Positions 1 through 8,860 of a DNA stretch of 60,434 nt are shown here, one piece after another. The notes below the pieces were generated by a model. The model saw only the letters and a list, made by a program, of their open reading frames with translations, was not told the origin of the DNA and ran no database searches. Every line of letters begins with the position of its first letter. Positions within the stretch are counted from its first letter, which is position 1. The position numbers and the translations under genes are program-made. The DNA is from Atribacteria bacterium SCGC AAA255-N14. GTDB lineage: Bacteria; Atribacterota; JS1; SB-45; 34-128. The stretch lies in the NCBI GenBank assembly GCA_000405345.1, contig ASPC01000001.1, positions 1 through 60,434 on the forward strand. Direction: 5' to 3'.

Positions 1-1170
1 ATCATTCAAAATATTATATTTTTTTTGTACCGCTTCTTTTGTGGTTAATTGGTATGGCAAAGAATAATGAGAACTAAAAGCATCTCCAAAAATTACATCA
101 TATTTTCCTTGTGTTTTGTTTAAAAATACCCTTCCGTCTTCATGATAAATAGTTAGCCTTGGACTTTCTTCTAATCTAAAGTATTTTTTTGCGAGCTCGG
201 TGACCCTGGGATCAATTTCAACTACATCAATGGTTGCCTCGGGATATTTATGTAAAAATTCTTTGGGATATGAATACCCTGCACCGCCAAGCATCAATGT
301 TTTTTTAAAATTCGGATTAAAATGTTTTGCCAAATGATAATATTTTGTGTATTCGTTAACTAATCCGTCACTATCTAAAAACATCGACGAATGATTCTCG
401 TTGTTGATTCCCATCATTTTAACTATCTTATTTGTCCTGTAATCAATACGATCATAAATCCAAATACGATTATAGGCCGTATCAACATCTATAAATCCGC
501 TTTTTGGGAACGTATAATTAAGTCCACTAATTACAAACCAACCAATAACAACAATAGCAAAAACAGACAGCTTGATCCAAATGCCTTTTTTTGCAGAAAG
601 TGCCAACGAAATAACAAATAATGTTATTGATAAAATAATCAATAATTTATTTGTGCCGAAGTGTGGAATTAAATAAAAACCGGCCAAAAATGTTCCAAAG
701 ATGCTTCCACTGGTCGATATTGCATAAAGAGTACCTACCGTTGAGGCCGAAGTATTTAAGTTCTTTATTTTTAATTTTACAGCATAAGGAGAAACCATTC
801 CCAAAAACACGCTGGCTGGCAAAAATAAAGTAAGAGATGCTAAAACCGAGGAAGTTCGGATATCTGTAAAATTATTTTGCAAAACAAAAAGCCAAAAGTC
901 TTTTATTATAACCATCAGTCCAATTGAAATTGCCGCTAAAAAAATAATCAGGGATAAACTTTTAAAACTGGATTTTTTATCTGCAATTTTTCCGCCTAAA
1001 TAGTAACCAAGACTAAGACTCCCCAAAATAATACCTATCAAGCTTGTCCAAACGAAAAGCGATGTTCCAAAATATGGTCCAAGCACTCTTGAACCAACAA
1101 GCTCAAACATCATAACGACCGCTCCACACACGAATACTACAATTTCCAAAAGATATTTACTAATTTTCAT
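1..1170 (-). CDS. Membrane-bound spermidine-synthase-like protein, partial (C-terminus outside window)
   Basis: The minus-strand frame is open from an ATG at 1170 to the window edge (390 codons). The first ~200 residues are hydrophobic, with several membrane segments and an MFS-like opening that contains a conserved VGSRVLGPYFG stretch. A soluble part follows with a glycine-rich LGGAGYSYP motif, an acidic VVEIDP strand end and a GDAF motif, as in the Rossmann methyltransferase fold of polyamine aminopropyltransferases. The fused membrane plus synthase layout is common in bacteria, and many members have no proven spermidine activity. The gene is cut by the window edge, so its C-terminus cannot be judged. 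The next gene on this strand, hgcB, ends about 160 bp upstream. Confidence 0.8.
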   Translation of the reverse strand, partial: MKISKYLLEIVVFVCGAVVMMFELVGSRVLGPYFGTSLFVWTSLIGIILGSLSLGYYLGGKIADKKSSFKSLSLIIFLAAISIGLMVIIKDFWLFVLQNNFTDIRTSSVLASLTLFLPASVFLGMVSPYAVKLKIKNLNTSASTVGTLYAISTSGSIFGTFLAGFYLIPHFGTNKLLIILSITLFVISLALSAKKGIWIKLSVFAIVVIGWFVISGLNYTFPKSGFIDVDTAYNRIWIYDRIDYRTNKIVKMMGINNENHSSMFLDSDGLVNEYTKYYHLAKHFNPNFKKTLMLGGAGYSYPKEFLHKYPEATIDVVEIDPRVTELAKKYFRLEESPRLTIYHEDGRVFLNKTQGKYDVIFGDAFSSHYSLPYQLTTKEAVQKKYNILND

Positions 1171-1331
1171 ATTTTTATCTTAGGCCTTCCTTTCGGTTTT
1201 AATTTAAAAACTCTCTTAAGCTGTCCTTCAAGTCTTTCTATAAAATCATAACAGGCTTATTTCTGTTTTTATCTCGGCAAAATGATATAATATCTTCAAA
1301 ATTTCAGTTATTGCTGGTTATGTGTTATTTC

Positions 1332-1631
1332 TCAACAACTTTCTCCACAGCTTTCTGTTTTTCGAAGTTTTAGGGCTGACAAAATCATTGCAGTGGCACA
1401 CCCAACTCCGCTTTCCACCGTGATTGCGTTCATAGAGCAGTTGAGCTGACATGCTCCACATTCCATACATGCCTCAAATTTTACAATTTTAGCTGTATCT
1501 TTACCCGGAGTGAATACACCGTGAGGGCAGACAGTACTGCACATACCACAATTGATACACAGTTCTGGTTTGTATTTCAGGGTATTAATTGCTTTCCTTT
1601 GGACCTTTTTCTTTAACAGTTTTGTTAACAT
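1332..1631 (-). CDS. hgcB: HgcB-like 2[4Fe-4S] ferredoxin (mercury methylation partner)
   Basis: A 99-residue dicluster ferredoxin. Cluster one uses C25, C28, C31 and C35; cluster two lies in CMECGAC (55-61) plus C65, the signature of HgcB. A further cysteine stands in GVGC (C78), and two cysteines close the protein (C95 and C99), matching the C-terminal cysteine pair that HgcB is thought to use for Hg(II) handling. Here the pair is spaced CGESC rather than adjacent. In the family HgcB reduces the corrinoid of HgcA. The gene starts 2 bp after hgcA, with a GAGGT ribosome site inside the end of hgcA, so the two are translationally coupled. Activity is inferred from sequence. Confidence 0.85.
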   Translation of the reverse strand: MLTKLLKKKVQRKAINTLKYKPELCINCGMCSTVCPHGVFTPGKDTAKIVKFEACMECGACQLNCSMNAITVESGVGCATAMILSALKLRKTESCGESC

Positions 1632-1633
1632 TT

Positions 1634-2641
1634 TTATGACCTCAATTTAATTAAATACATGACTATAGAAAAAATAATCCCCGAAATAAACATCGCTGTA
1701 AGAATAGGGATGTAGGTAAAAATTTCACGCCTAACGCCGGTTCTGGAAGTAAATGTGGTGGAGCCTGTGAAATTCAGAGCCAGAAAGGCTACTACGGGAG
1801 TCATGATCAGCATATTAATCAACGTTTCCCATGCAAGTGCCCAACCAAAGATGCCATTCATTAAATAGGCTGGTAAAAAATAAATCATCATTACTGCTAC
1901 ACCACCAAGCAATAATCCCTTTGTGATGAAATCACGGGTTGGGATCCATGGCAACAGAATGGGAAATAAGACAAGCCCGGTTATCAATATCCCCAAAATC
2001 TGTAATGATTTCCAAATTTCTCCGGTAAAAAGGCCTATCAAAATAGCGATTATCGCAATAAATAAAAAAGCCATGATTTCAACCGGGATTAGCTCCAAAC
2101 GATCTCTTAAATTGAATCTTACCCTGCGCATTTCAGCAGTGGCAGTTCGCGTTTTTAAGTAATTGGGAAGATCAGAGCTACGTACAGGGCCATACTCTAC
2201 TTTAAATCCCGAGCTTTTCCCTACCTCATGAGCACAAATCCCCGGGGCGCCCAGTTGTGGAAGTATAATCGAACGGTGATTGACAACTTTGGAAAGTTCA
2301 GTCATCTCGATTCGGTGCACTAACTCATCAGTATCGAAAGTCCCCTCTCCAGCAGCACACCAAACATTAATACCTCTGGTGTCTAACACCAGAATGTAAC
2401 CATCTATTTCTTTTAAAGAGGACCGCAATGCATCAAAGCTCAAAGTATAATTTGCACTTGCAAAGACCAGTGATTCTTGAGTGGGATTACCTAACTTGTA
2501 TAATCCTGGTTTGACCCGACGATGGTTCCTGCGCCATCCAAAACGCGCTAAAAAATGATCCCAACGATTTGCTAAGGTAATGATACTATCACAAACATAA
2601 AATTCTGTTTGTTTTTCCTCTATTTTCATTTGAATTTCCAT
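1634..2641 (-). CDS. hgcA: HgcA-like corrinoid protein (mercury methylation)
   Basis: 335 residues, the usual HgcA length. The N-terminal corrinoid-binding domain carries NVWCAAGEGTF (92-102); C95 is the expected cobalt ligand in the cap helix. LPQLGAPG and the VEYGPVRSSDLP segment also fit HgcA. From about residue 190 the protein has four or five hydrophobic helices, the HgcA membrane domain that is absent from the related acetyl-CoA synthase corrinoid subunit. In the family, HgcA passes a methyl group from a folate donor to Hg(II), with HgcB as reductant. The consensus cap motif ends in GK; here it is GE at residue 99, so activity needs testing. The start is not marked by a strong ribosome site; an internal ATG at codon 5 is an alternative. 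Confidence 0.88.
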   Translation of the reverse strand: MEIQMKIEEKQTEFYVCDSIITLANRWDHFLARFGWRRNHRRVKPGLYKLGNPTQESLVFASANYTLSFDALRSSLKEIDGYILVLDTRGINVWCAAGEGTFDTDELVHRIEMTELSKVVNHRSIILPQLGAPGICAHEVGKSSGFKVEYGPVRSSDLPNYLKTRTATAEMRRVRFNLRDRLELIPVEIMAFLFIAIIAILIGLFTGEIWKSLQILGILITGLVLFPILLPWIPTRDFITKGLLLGGVAVMMIYFLPAYLMNGIFGWALAWETLINMLIMTPVVAFLALNFTGSTTFTSRTGVRREIFTYIPILTAMFISGIIFSIVMYLIKLRS

Positions 2642-2719
2642 ATTCTTATATTTTAATTTATTTTCCTTTTTTCTTAGCTTTTATAAGTTATTTTTATTAG
2701 AATTCTAACCACTATTATT

Positions 2720-2998
2720 TTATTTTAGAATAATAGAATATTTCAGGAGGTTCAAGTGAGAACCTTTGGCGGTTTTTTCGGCAGGAATGTTATCATTGGC
2801 ATACTTGGCAGCCTCGGGAAGCAGGTGCTCTCCCGAATCCTCAATCACTTGACTCGCGGGATGGGTCGCCAACCAGGATATTTCAATTTCCGGATTTTGC
2901 CTGCGCAGTTCCGCCGCAATGGCTAAATCTCTTATGATGTGTCCCAAACCCAATGATCCGCTTAAATATAAATTCTTTTTCGTTCCATTCTCACTCAC
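2720..2998 (-). pseudogene. Glycosyltransferase stub (MGT/GT-B N-terminal fragment)
   Basis: A 92-codon frame starting with GTG. It shows the N-terminal nucleotide-sugar glycosyltransferase pattern: a first beta strand, then SLGLGHIIRDLAIAAELRR and a strand ending in WLATHPAS. Family members are about 350-420 residues, so only the first quarter remains, and the last residues look random. It sits between the hgc pair and a transposase relic, in line with rearrangement. Called a remnant rather than a functional small gene. Confidence 0.6.
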
Positions 2999-3020
2999 CC
3001 CTCCAAGGTCAATTTTATAT

Positions 3021-3045
3021 GTGACAAAGGACGGTTTTTTGTCAC
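3021..3045. repeat. GTGACAAA hairpin at the end of the transposase relic
   Basis: An inverted repeat with arms GTGACAAA and TTTGTCAC. It overlaps the stop codon of the adjacent transposase-like relic. Palindromes of this kind are typical ends or REP-like partners of Y1 transposases (inference). Confidence 0.4.
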
Positions 3046-3153
3046 ACTTTAATCCTTGATACTATACCTCGATTAATACCCAAAGCCTCAACTATCCGGT
3101 TAGGAAACTTTTCAGACTCTATCAGACCCCATAGGTTGTCCTCTAAAAGTTAC
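3042..3153 (-). pseudogene. C-terminal relic, probably of a Y1-type transposase
   Basis: A minus-strand frame of about 35 codons ends at 3042. It reads LWGLIESEKFP, then RIVEALGINRGIVSRIKV, a helix-turn-helix-like tail resembling the C-termini of REP-type Y1 transposases. No upstream part of the gene is recognisable. The hairpin at 3021-3045 overlaps its stop. Family assignment is tentative. Confidence 0.35.
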
Positions 3154-3689
3154 CGAATTATTGATCATTAACATGTCTCTATTTATTTAAGAAAAAATAA
3201 AAAAAAGCCAGAAAAACATACTTAGATATTGCATCTGAAACCTCCTCTTATACTTTTCTTATATTCCATTATAACGAAACCCTTTATCGAGTGCAATTTT
3301 AAATTTAAATCCACTCTAATTTGAATAGGAACACATCCTAATTTTTTTATTTCAGCTTTTTGCGAAATATGTGACCAATTCCTTTATTTTTTTTATAACC
3401 AGGATTTGCACTGATTTCCAATTATTTTTTTCTCTAGGAATATTCATTTTCTTTCATTTTTACGAATAATATGTGATAAAGCACTATCTCCTATCACATT
3501 CTTGTTCCATATCACTTGAAAAATTTTTTTTAATAGCGTAATATTAATTCCAAGTAATCTTTCATTGCTTCCTTAATAATATGGGCATCAGTCTTTCCTT
3601 AAGATTTTTGATAGCTCTTTTATGTTTTAAGGTATATTTGTTTATATAGTATTGAACAGACCATATTTAATAAATTTTAAGGGAATAAG
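3154..3689. other. AT-rich intergenic region
   Basis: No coding frame, RNA or ordered repeat was recognised in this gap. It should hold the promoter of the downstream MFS gene, but no convincing -35/-10 pair stands out. Confidence 0.5.
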
Positions 3690-4904
3690 ATGGAAATTTG
3701 GAAAAAAAATCTTTATGTCGTATTCTTTGCTGAAATGATTGTTGTTACCGGTATTACTTTTGTGATTCCCTTCCTACCTTTTTATGTAAGAGAATTGGGG
3801 ATTAGCAATATAGAACAGGCAGCCCGCTGGTCAGGCTGGCTGATGGGAGCTCCGGCGCTGGCGATGATTATCGTATCTCCTATCTGGGGTTCTCTGGCAG
3901 ATCGTGTGGGAAGAAAGCCAATGATAGAGCGAGCCATATTCGGAGGAGCAATCTCTGTATTTATGATGGCCCTGGCAACTAATGTCTATCAACTATTAAT
4001 TATACGCATCATACAGGGTGTTTTAACAGGCACGATTGCTGCTTGTACTGCCTTGGTTTCTGCAAGTTCACCTTCAAAAAAGATGGGATTTAGTTTGGGA
4101 TTATTACAGACCGGATTTTTTTTAGGTAACTTTTTAGGGCCTTTGTTAGGGGGTATTTCGGCTGATATTTTAGGTTTTCGAAATTCTTTTCGAATTACCG
4201 CTGCCCTACTCTTTATTGCTGGATGGCTAATCTTTTTCTTGGTAGAAGAAAATTTTACACCTGCAGCCAGGGAGAAACAGACCATTCCATTTAAAAAAAG
4301 AGTAGCCTTGTTTTTTAATAATGGACAATTATTCATCATGTTTTTTATACTGTTTTTAGTGCAGTTTTCGGTCAAGATTATTAGTCCTATTTTTCCTTTT
4401 TTTATGGAAACCATCGTATCAAATCCAAAAATCGTTTCCACCTTTACCGGATTAATGTTTGCCATAACCGGTTTGATGAGTGCTTTTTCTTCAATAAATG
4501 TAGGTAGGTTAATTGAAAAAAAACCGAGTAATTTCCTTTTAACCATCAGTCTTTTAGGAACAGGTCTTTTCTTTTTGTCTCATGCTTTTGTCACCAATAC
4601 TACTCAGTTAATCTTGTTGAGAGTTGGCTTGGGTCTTTTTTATGGAGCAATCATTCCTATTGCCAATACCATTATCGGTCTTTCAACTCCTTCCCATGAT
4701 CGAGGGAAAGTTTTTGGCTTTGCCAACAGTACTACTTACTTAGGTAATGTTTTAGGCCCTATTTCCGGTGGATTTATTATGACAACCTTTAGTTTGCCAG
4801 CTGTTTTCGTCTTTACCGGAGGTCTATTATTATTGGCAGGACTTGCCTTGCCCGTAGCAATTAAAAAAATTGAGAAAACTTCACTGGAAAAGGATAAAAA
4901 ATAA
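3690..4904 (+). CDS. MFS transporter, drug-efflux type
   Basis: 404 residues with about 12 hydrophobic segments in two halves. The loop between helices 2 and 3 has GSLADRVGRKP, the MFS motif A, and the first half has a FFLGNFLGPLLGG stretch like the motif C of drug/H+ antiporters. Such proteins export drugs or metabolites at the expense of the proton gradient. The ATG follows a weak AAGGGA ribosome site. It appears monocistronic; the next gene is convergent. The substrate cannot be predicted. Confidence 0.85.
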   Translation: MEIWKKNLYVVFFAEMIVVTGITFVIPFLPFYVRELGISNIEQAARWSGWLMGAPALAMIIVSPIWGSLADRVGRKPMIERAIFGGAISVFMMALATNVYQLLIIRIIQGVLTGTIAACTALVSASSPSKKMGFSLGLLQTGFFLGNFLGPLLGGISADILGFRNSFRITAALLFIAGWLIFFLVEENFTPAAREKQTIPFKKRVALFFNNGQLFIMFFILFLVQFSVKIISPIFPFFMETIVSNPKIVSTFTGLMFAITGLMSAFSSINVGRLIEKKPSNFLLTISLLGTGLFFLSHAFVTNTTQLILLRVGLGLFYGAIIPIANTIIGLSTPSHDRGKVFGFANSTTYLGNVLGPISGGFIMTTFSLPAVFVFTGGLLLLAGLALPVAIKKIEKTSLEKDKK

Positions 4905-4981
4905 CAACTAAAGAGATGGTTAATACCAAGATTTCGGCGCGCAATAGCCCTATTAGCCTCAGCACATTGTTAAGCAGATTA

Positions 4982-5524
4982 TCAAATTGGTAATCCCGGT
5001 ATGATGCGACCCTTAACCAGTTTCTTGTAATCCAGATAGGGCTGTCCCAGCGCGCTTTCCAGACTTTTCTCCTCAACCAGAACGAGACATAAAAAAGCGA
5101 TCCACCATATGGGAATCAGCGCGACGCCGATGATTGATCCGAACATCACCGCGAATCCGAGCGAGAAGAGAAGGTCAGTAAGGTAGATGGGATTCCTGAC
5201 AATGCCATAGATGCCATTTGTTTTGAGAACCATTTTACTGTCCGGAGCGGTCCGCCAATTAATGGACATGGCAGGAACGCCAAAAACGAAAGCGGCCGCG
5301 AGAAAGATTCCGCCAACGATCCAATTCCATATACCTATTTCAAAACGAGGCTGGGAGCAAAAAGGTAAGACAAGTACGATTCGAGACAAATCGCAAACCA
5401 TGATGGTTGCCACTCCGAACGCAGCGTTTTTTCCCATCTTTGTTCCGCTGACCAGGGCGGTGCCGACAAGCAGTCCGAACATGCCGACGAAGGCCCAGAA
5501 GAAAGGATCCGTGAGAATAAACAT
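4982..5524 (-). CDS. Isoprenylcysteine carboxyl methyltransferase-like membrane protein
   Basis: I chose the ATG at 5524 because an AGGAGGT site sits just before it; a longer frame upstream lacks one. The 180-residue product has four to five membrane helices and the C-terminal pattern GIYGIVRNPIYLTDLL, then EEKSLESALGQPYLDYKK, that marks the ICMT/PEMT-like family. These integral membrane enzymes methylate lipids or small molecules with S-adenosylmethionine; the bacterial substrate is usually unknown. The gene looks visibly richer in GC than its neighbours, which may mean recent transfer. Confidence 0.75.
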   Translation of the reverse strand: MFILTDPFFWAFVGMFGLLVGTALVSGTKMGKNAAFGVATIMVCDLSRIVLVLPFCSQPRFEIGIWNWIVGGIFLAAAFVFGVPAMSINWRTAPDSKMVLKTNGIYGIVRNPIYLTDLLFSLGFAVMFGSIIGVALIPIWWIAFLCLVLVEEKSLESALGQPYLDYKKLVKGRIIPGLPI

Positions 5525-5820
5525 AATATACCTCCTATGTAATATTCTCCTCATAACTAATGAATAGACTGCGAATTTGCTATCTATTATGCTATATTAC
5601 TTGTTTTGTAATATATCAATTTAATTATTCTACTTATTATTAAGTATTATGGCGCACAACGTGTATTATGGCGTTAGGTCTTGCAATATCACTTTTAAAC
5701 ATAAGACGCCAAGGAAATCAGTAAAGTCTTTCTCGGTAAGGAAGATCGCCTGCCTAGCATTTCCTCTGGAGGTGAGATGATAAACTGCTCCTTAACCAAT
5801 CTTCTCCAATCATCCAATGA

Positions 5821-7293
5821 TTAAGATTTTTCTTTTTTATGAAATACCTCTATGGCCCATTTGCCTGACAAGGCAGAAGGAGGTAACCCGCCACCCGGGA
5901 AAAGCCACTGTCCTGCCAGTATGAAATTAACAAGTCCTTTAATCAATGGATTTATTGTTTTATTCGTATTACTTTTTGTTGGCATAAAACCTTCATAGGC
6001 TGCCCGATATACGCCAGTGTATTTTACATCAGTTAAAGGAGTGGCTACATCTACAACCTCGATAAAATCTTTTATACCGGGATAAGCCTTTTCAAGCAGC
6101 GCTATCGCATCTTCTTTTATTTTTTCTTTTTCTTTTTCATATACATTATCTTTCAGATGTTCCCATATCTCATAAGGGCTTTGAAATTTAAGAACAATGG
6201 TCGTTTTCCCTTCAGGCGCCATATCCGGATCATAGCTGTAGTTTGATATTGAATAAGAATCAATTTCTGTAGCTCCTATTTTAGCCGGAACCAGATAGTT
6301 GTTCATCATCTGTTTTTCCTTGATCTCTTTTTTAATACCAAATGAAACCTGCACCAGGGGTTTGAAAAGTGGCCAATTTTCAAAGGCATTCTTTATATCT
6401 TCAGGAATATATTTACCATCAAGCATATCGTAAATAACCGTATGTAAATCACAGGCGGCGATAACATAATCAGACTTATGGATAGTGCCATCAGAAAGCT
6501 CCACACCAACAGCTTTTCCATCTTCGATGAGTATCTTCTTAACCCTTTTCCCAGTTGACAGCGTACCACCAAGTTTTTGGTATTTATTTAGAATCCGTAA
6601 TGCAAAATTTAGGGAACCACCTGCTGGATATCCGGCATTATTGTCTTTAAAGAGTGAAAGCATCATCAAAAAAGCAATCGCAGAAAAATTTTCGTCACTA
6701 TATATTTTCTCTAGAAAATGGTGCAAAAATTCATTTTTAAACCCCATTTCTTTTATAAACTGACCACAGCTTTTTTTACCATATTTAATCATGAGAATCA
6801 TGGCTGGCAACATCCTTAAAAAAATCTTTAACATGGGAAGAGTTCTTCTTAGCGGTTTAGGCTTCATAATTTCCTCTATATCACCGGAAAGAGAAAATTT
6901 AGCTATGATAGAAAACATCCTTGATATGGCTTCTTCATCTTCAGGAGAAATGCTTTTCAGATAGGCTTTCCATTTTTGCATATCTTTATACATTAAGAAT
7001 TCTTGACCTTCATTGTCTACATTTCTGATAAAGACTTCAGGGTCAATGATAGGTATATCTTCTGATAATGCCCCCAGTTGTTTCCACAGTGTATTCATAC
7101 TTCCTGAAGATGAACCCATAAGCCACCCAATGCAATAATCAAACATGTAACCCTTTCTCTTCCATGCTGTACACTGCCCTCCGGGAATAGTATGCATTTC
7201 AAATATTTCAGTTTCAAACCCATGCTTCTGACCAAAAACACCTGCTGAAAGTCCTGCTATCCCACCACCAATGATGATTATTTTACTTTTCAT
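5821..7293 (-). CDS. CrtI-like FAD-dependent oxidoreductase (phytoene desaturase/retinol saturase family)
   Basis: 490 residues. The N-terminus has the dinucleotide-binding motif IIGGGIAGLSAGVFGQKHG, then FEMHTIPGGQC, and the C-terminus ends with a second FAD motif around ILAGQWLFPGGGLPPSALSGK. This is the layout of carotenoid desaturases/isomerases and retinol saturases. No other carotenoid gene is nearby, so a carotenoid role is doubtful; uncharacterised anaerobic members are frequent. An AGAGGA ribosome site precedes the ATG. It stands alone between a gap and the Y1 transposon. Confidence 0.8.
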   Translation of the reverse strand: MKSKIIIIGGGIAGLSAGVFGQKHGFETEIFEMHTIPGGQCTAWKRKGYMFDYCIGWLMGSSSGSMNTLWKQLGALSEDIPIIDPEVFIRNVDNEGQEFLMYKDMQKWKAYLKSISPEDEEAISRMFSIIAKFSLSGDIEEIMKPKPLRRTLPMLKIFLRMLPAMILMIKYGKKSCGQFIKEMGFKNEFLHHFLEKIYSDENFSAIAFLMMLSLFKDNNAGYPAGGSLNFALRILNKYQKLGGTLSTGKRVKKILIEDGKAVGVELSDGTIHKSDYVIAACDLHTVIYDMLDGKYIPEDIKNAFENWPLFKPLVQVSFGIKKEIKEKQMMNNYLVPAKIGATEIDSYSISNYSYDPDMAPEGKTTIVLKFQSPYEIWEHLKDNVYEKEKEKIKEDAIALLEKAYPGIKDFIEVVDVATPLTDVKYTGVYRAAYEGFMPTKSNTNKTINPLIKGLVNFILAGQWLFPGGGLPPSALSGKWAIEVFHKKEKS

Positions 7294-7401
7294 TATTAGT
7301 CCTCTTTTCCTAAAATTATTTATCTTACTGGTTTGTGCTTATTATATCAAAAATCTGTTTATTTTATATTAATTTGAAAGTAAATAGTTATCTTGGAAAT
7401 A

Positions 7402-8437
7402 AAGGGGTCAGGTCTCAACATTTGACATTCATACTTCCTTTAAAGCGGTTATCACCCTTTGCATGACCTCTTTTATTTTATGATTAACTTCGGTTTTTTG
7501 TTCAAATCTTTTAGCAGTCTGGGAAACGGCTGAATAATCCATCTTAAAAAGTTCACCTATTTCAGATAAGGAAAGGGGGGTGAATCGCTTAATGAGATAG
7601 ATAGCCAAAGAGCGATTCAGGTTTCCTCTTTTTTTATCAAAGATTATCCTTCTTTCAATAGGTAATGCTTGAGTCATTTTGGTAATAATCGTATCCACAT
7701 CATATTTAGACAGAAAGCGGGTAGAAGGAATTTCCCTTCTTCGGCCTAGATGTTCTATCTTTTCTTTTACCCTTTCAATAAAGGTTTCACTGCCAAGAGC
7801 GATATGGTGATAGGATTTCTTAATGGGATCTTTCATCTTCTGATTTTCGCTAACATACTCTCGATATTTGCTCATTGCTTTCAAAGTATCATGGTCTATA
7901 GATTTTAGTACAAAAGAAGGATCAGTTATATCAGATTTTCTTAAATTTAAGTAATCCAAATAGCTGCTCCAGGAATATTCTTCTAATTGTTTTATGATTC
8001 CGGCACGTAAGGGATTGAGATGAATATAAGCTGAGAGGGTAAGGGCATAATGATCGGCTTCCACCAGAATAGATTTAAACCGGCCTTGAAAAAGAGGACC
8101 GATGATTTGATGTTTATTACGAAACCAATTGGCATAAGCACTGTTGAGATAATGGATACCTTGAGACAGGTTGGATTTATTCGTTTTAATAAAGAGATGA
8201 TAATGATTATCCATGAGGCAATAAGCGTAACAAATCATCGAATATTTTATGAGCATTTCTTTTAATCTTTTTAAAAATATCTCTTTATCCCGAGAGGAAT
8301 AAAATATATCCTCTCTCCGGTTGCCCCTGGCGGTAATATGATAAAAAGCATTTTCAAAAGATAATCGTAAAGGTCTAGTCATAATAAAATGTTAGCACTT
8401 AGATAGAGTTATGTCAAATGTTGAGACCTGACCCCTT
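7402..8437 (-). mobile_element. Complete Y1/REP-type transposon with perfect 27-bp inverted ends
   Basis: The left end 7402-7428 and right end 8411-8437 are exact inverted copies (27 of 27); the match stops at the next base on each side. The right end begins ATGTCAAATGTTGAGACC. Only the transposase lies between them, and its stop is at the inner edge of the left end. Sharp perfect ends around an intact gene suggest a recent insertion. Confidence 0.85.
7429..8382 (-). CDS. REP-associated (RAYT-like) Y1 transposase with C-terminal DnaA-like HTH
   Basis: 317 residues. The Y1 HUH domain opens with a PLRLSFENAFYHITARGNRR pattern, carries the metal-binding NHYHL motif (H60 and H62) and the likely catalytic tyrosine Y82 in SAYANWF. 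QGRFKSI and IHLNPLRAG are further family hallmarks. The C-terminal part (about 220-317) resembles the DnaA domain-IV helix-turn-helix often fused in this subgroup. The frame is intact and all key residues are present, so the element may be active. It makes single-strand cuts at the terminal repeats. Confidence 0.9.
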   Translation of the reverse strand: MTRPLRLSFENAFYHITARGNRREDIFYSSRDKEIFLKRLKEMLIKYSMICYAYCLMDNHYHLFIKTNKSNLSQGIHYLNSAYANWFRNKHQIIGPLFQGRFKSILVEADHYALTLSAYIHLNPLRAGIIKQLEEYSWSSYLDYLNLRKSDITDPSFVLKSIDHDTLKAMSKYREYVSENQKMKDPIKKSYHHIALGSETFIERVKEKIEHLGRRREIPSTRFLSKYDVDTIITKMTQALPIERRIIFDKKRGNLNRSLAIYLIKRFTPLSLSEIGELFKMDYSAVSQTAKRFEQKTEVNHKIKEVMQRVITALKEV

Positions 8438-8860
8438 GTTCTATGATTAAAAATGTAACCAGGGGTGAATCTACTACCGGTCATTACAGAAATAATATCT
8501 ATCAGGTTATTTTTCTTGAGGAGCTCACAAAGCATCCGGATCCGGGCAAAATAATAAATTTTGTTGGTAGCAATATGATACTTTCTTTGGTATCAAAACG
8601 ATACCCTAACAATACCAATCTTAACATTACCAATTTAACAGCAACAACAAAGAGAGAAAAAGATGCTGTTGCTGCTGTTAATTTTAAAAAATTAAAAGAG
8701 AAAGGAGAAGGAAAAATTGATTTTGCTTTCTTTTCTTTAGATAGATTTCCACTATCTGTTAATCTTACTTTTGTTAAGCTATTTGTGGTATAATAATTTG
8801 TGTGTGACTCCTCTTTTCTAAAATTTATTCTAGGTATTATACCCTATAAGGATGTAAATA
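8438..8860. other. Intergenic region between transposon and glycan operon
   Basis: An open frame of 116 codons (8443-8793, plus) begins 6 bp after the transposon end, without a ribosome site and with no recognisable domain. I treat it as chance or as the remains of the gene hit by the transposon. The last 70 bp hold the ribosome site (AAGGATG) of the next gene. Confidence 0.4.

Noticed and set aside
391..833. Two plus-strand open frames
   Set aside because: They are shadows of the membrane-bound spermidine-synthase-like gene on the minus strand, which is open across the whole stretch.
4908..4980. Terminator between the convergent MFS and methyltransferase-like genes
   Set aside because: No stem with a following T run could be found by eye.
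8443..8793. A 116-codon open frame after the Y1 transposon
   Set aside because: No ribosome site, no recognisable domain, and it begins 6 bp after the transposon end; probably chance or debris.
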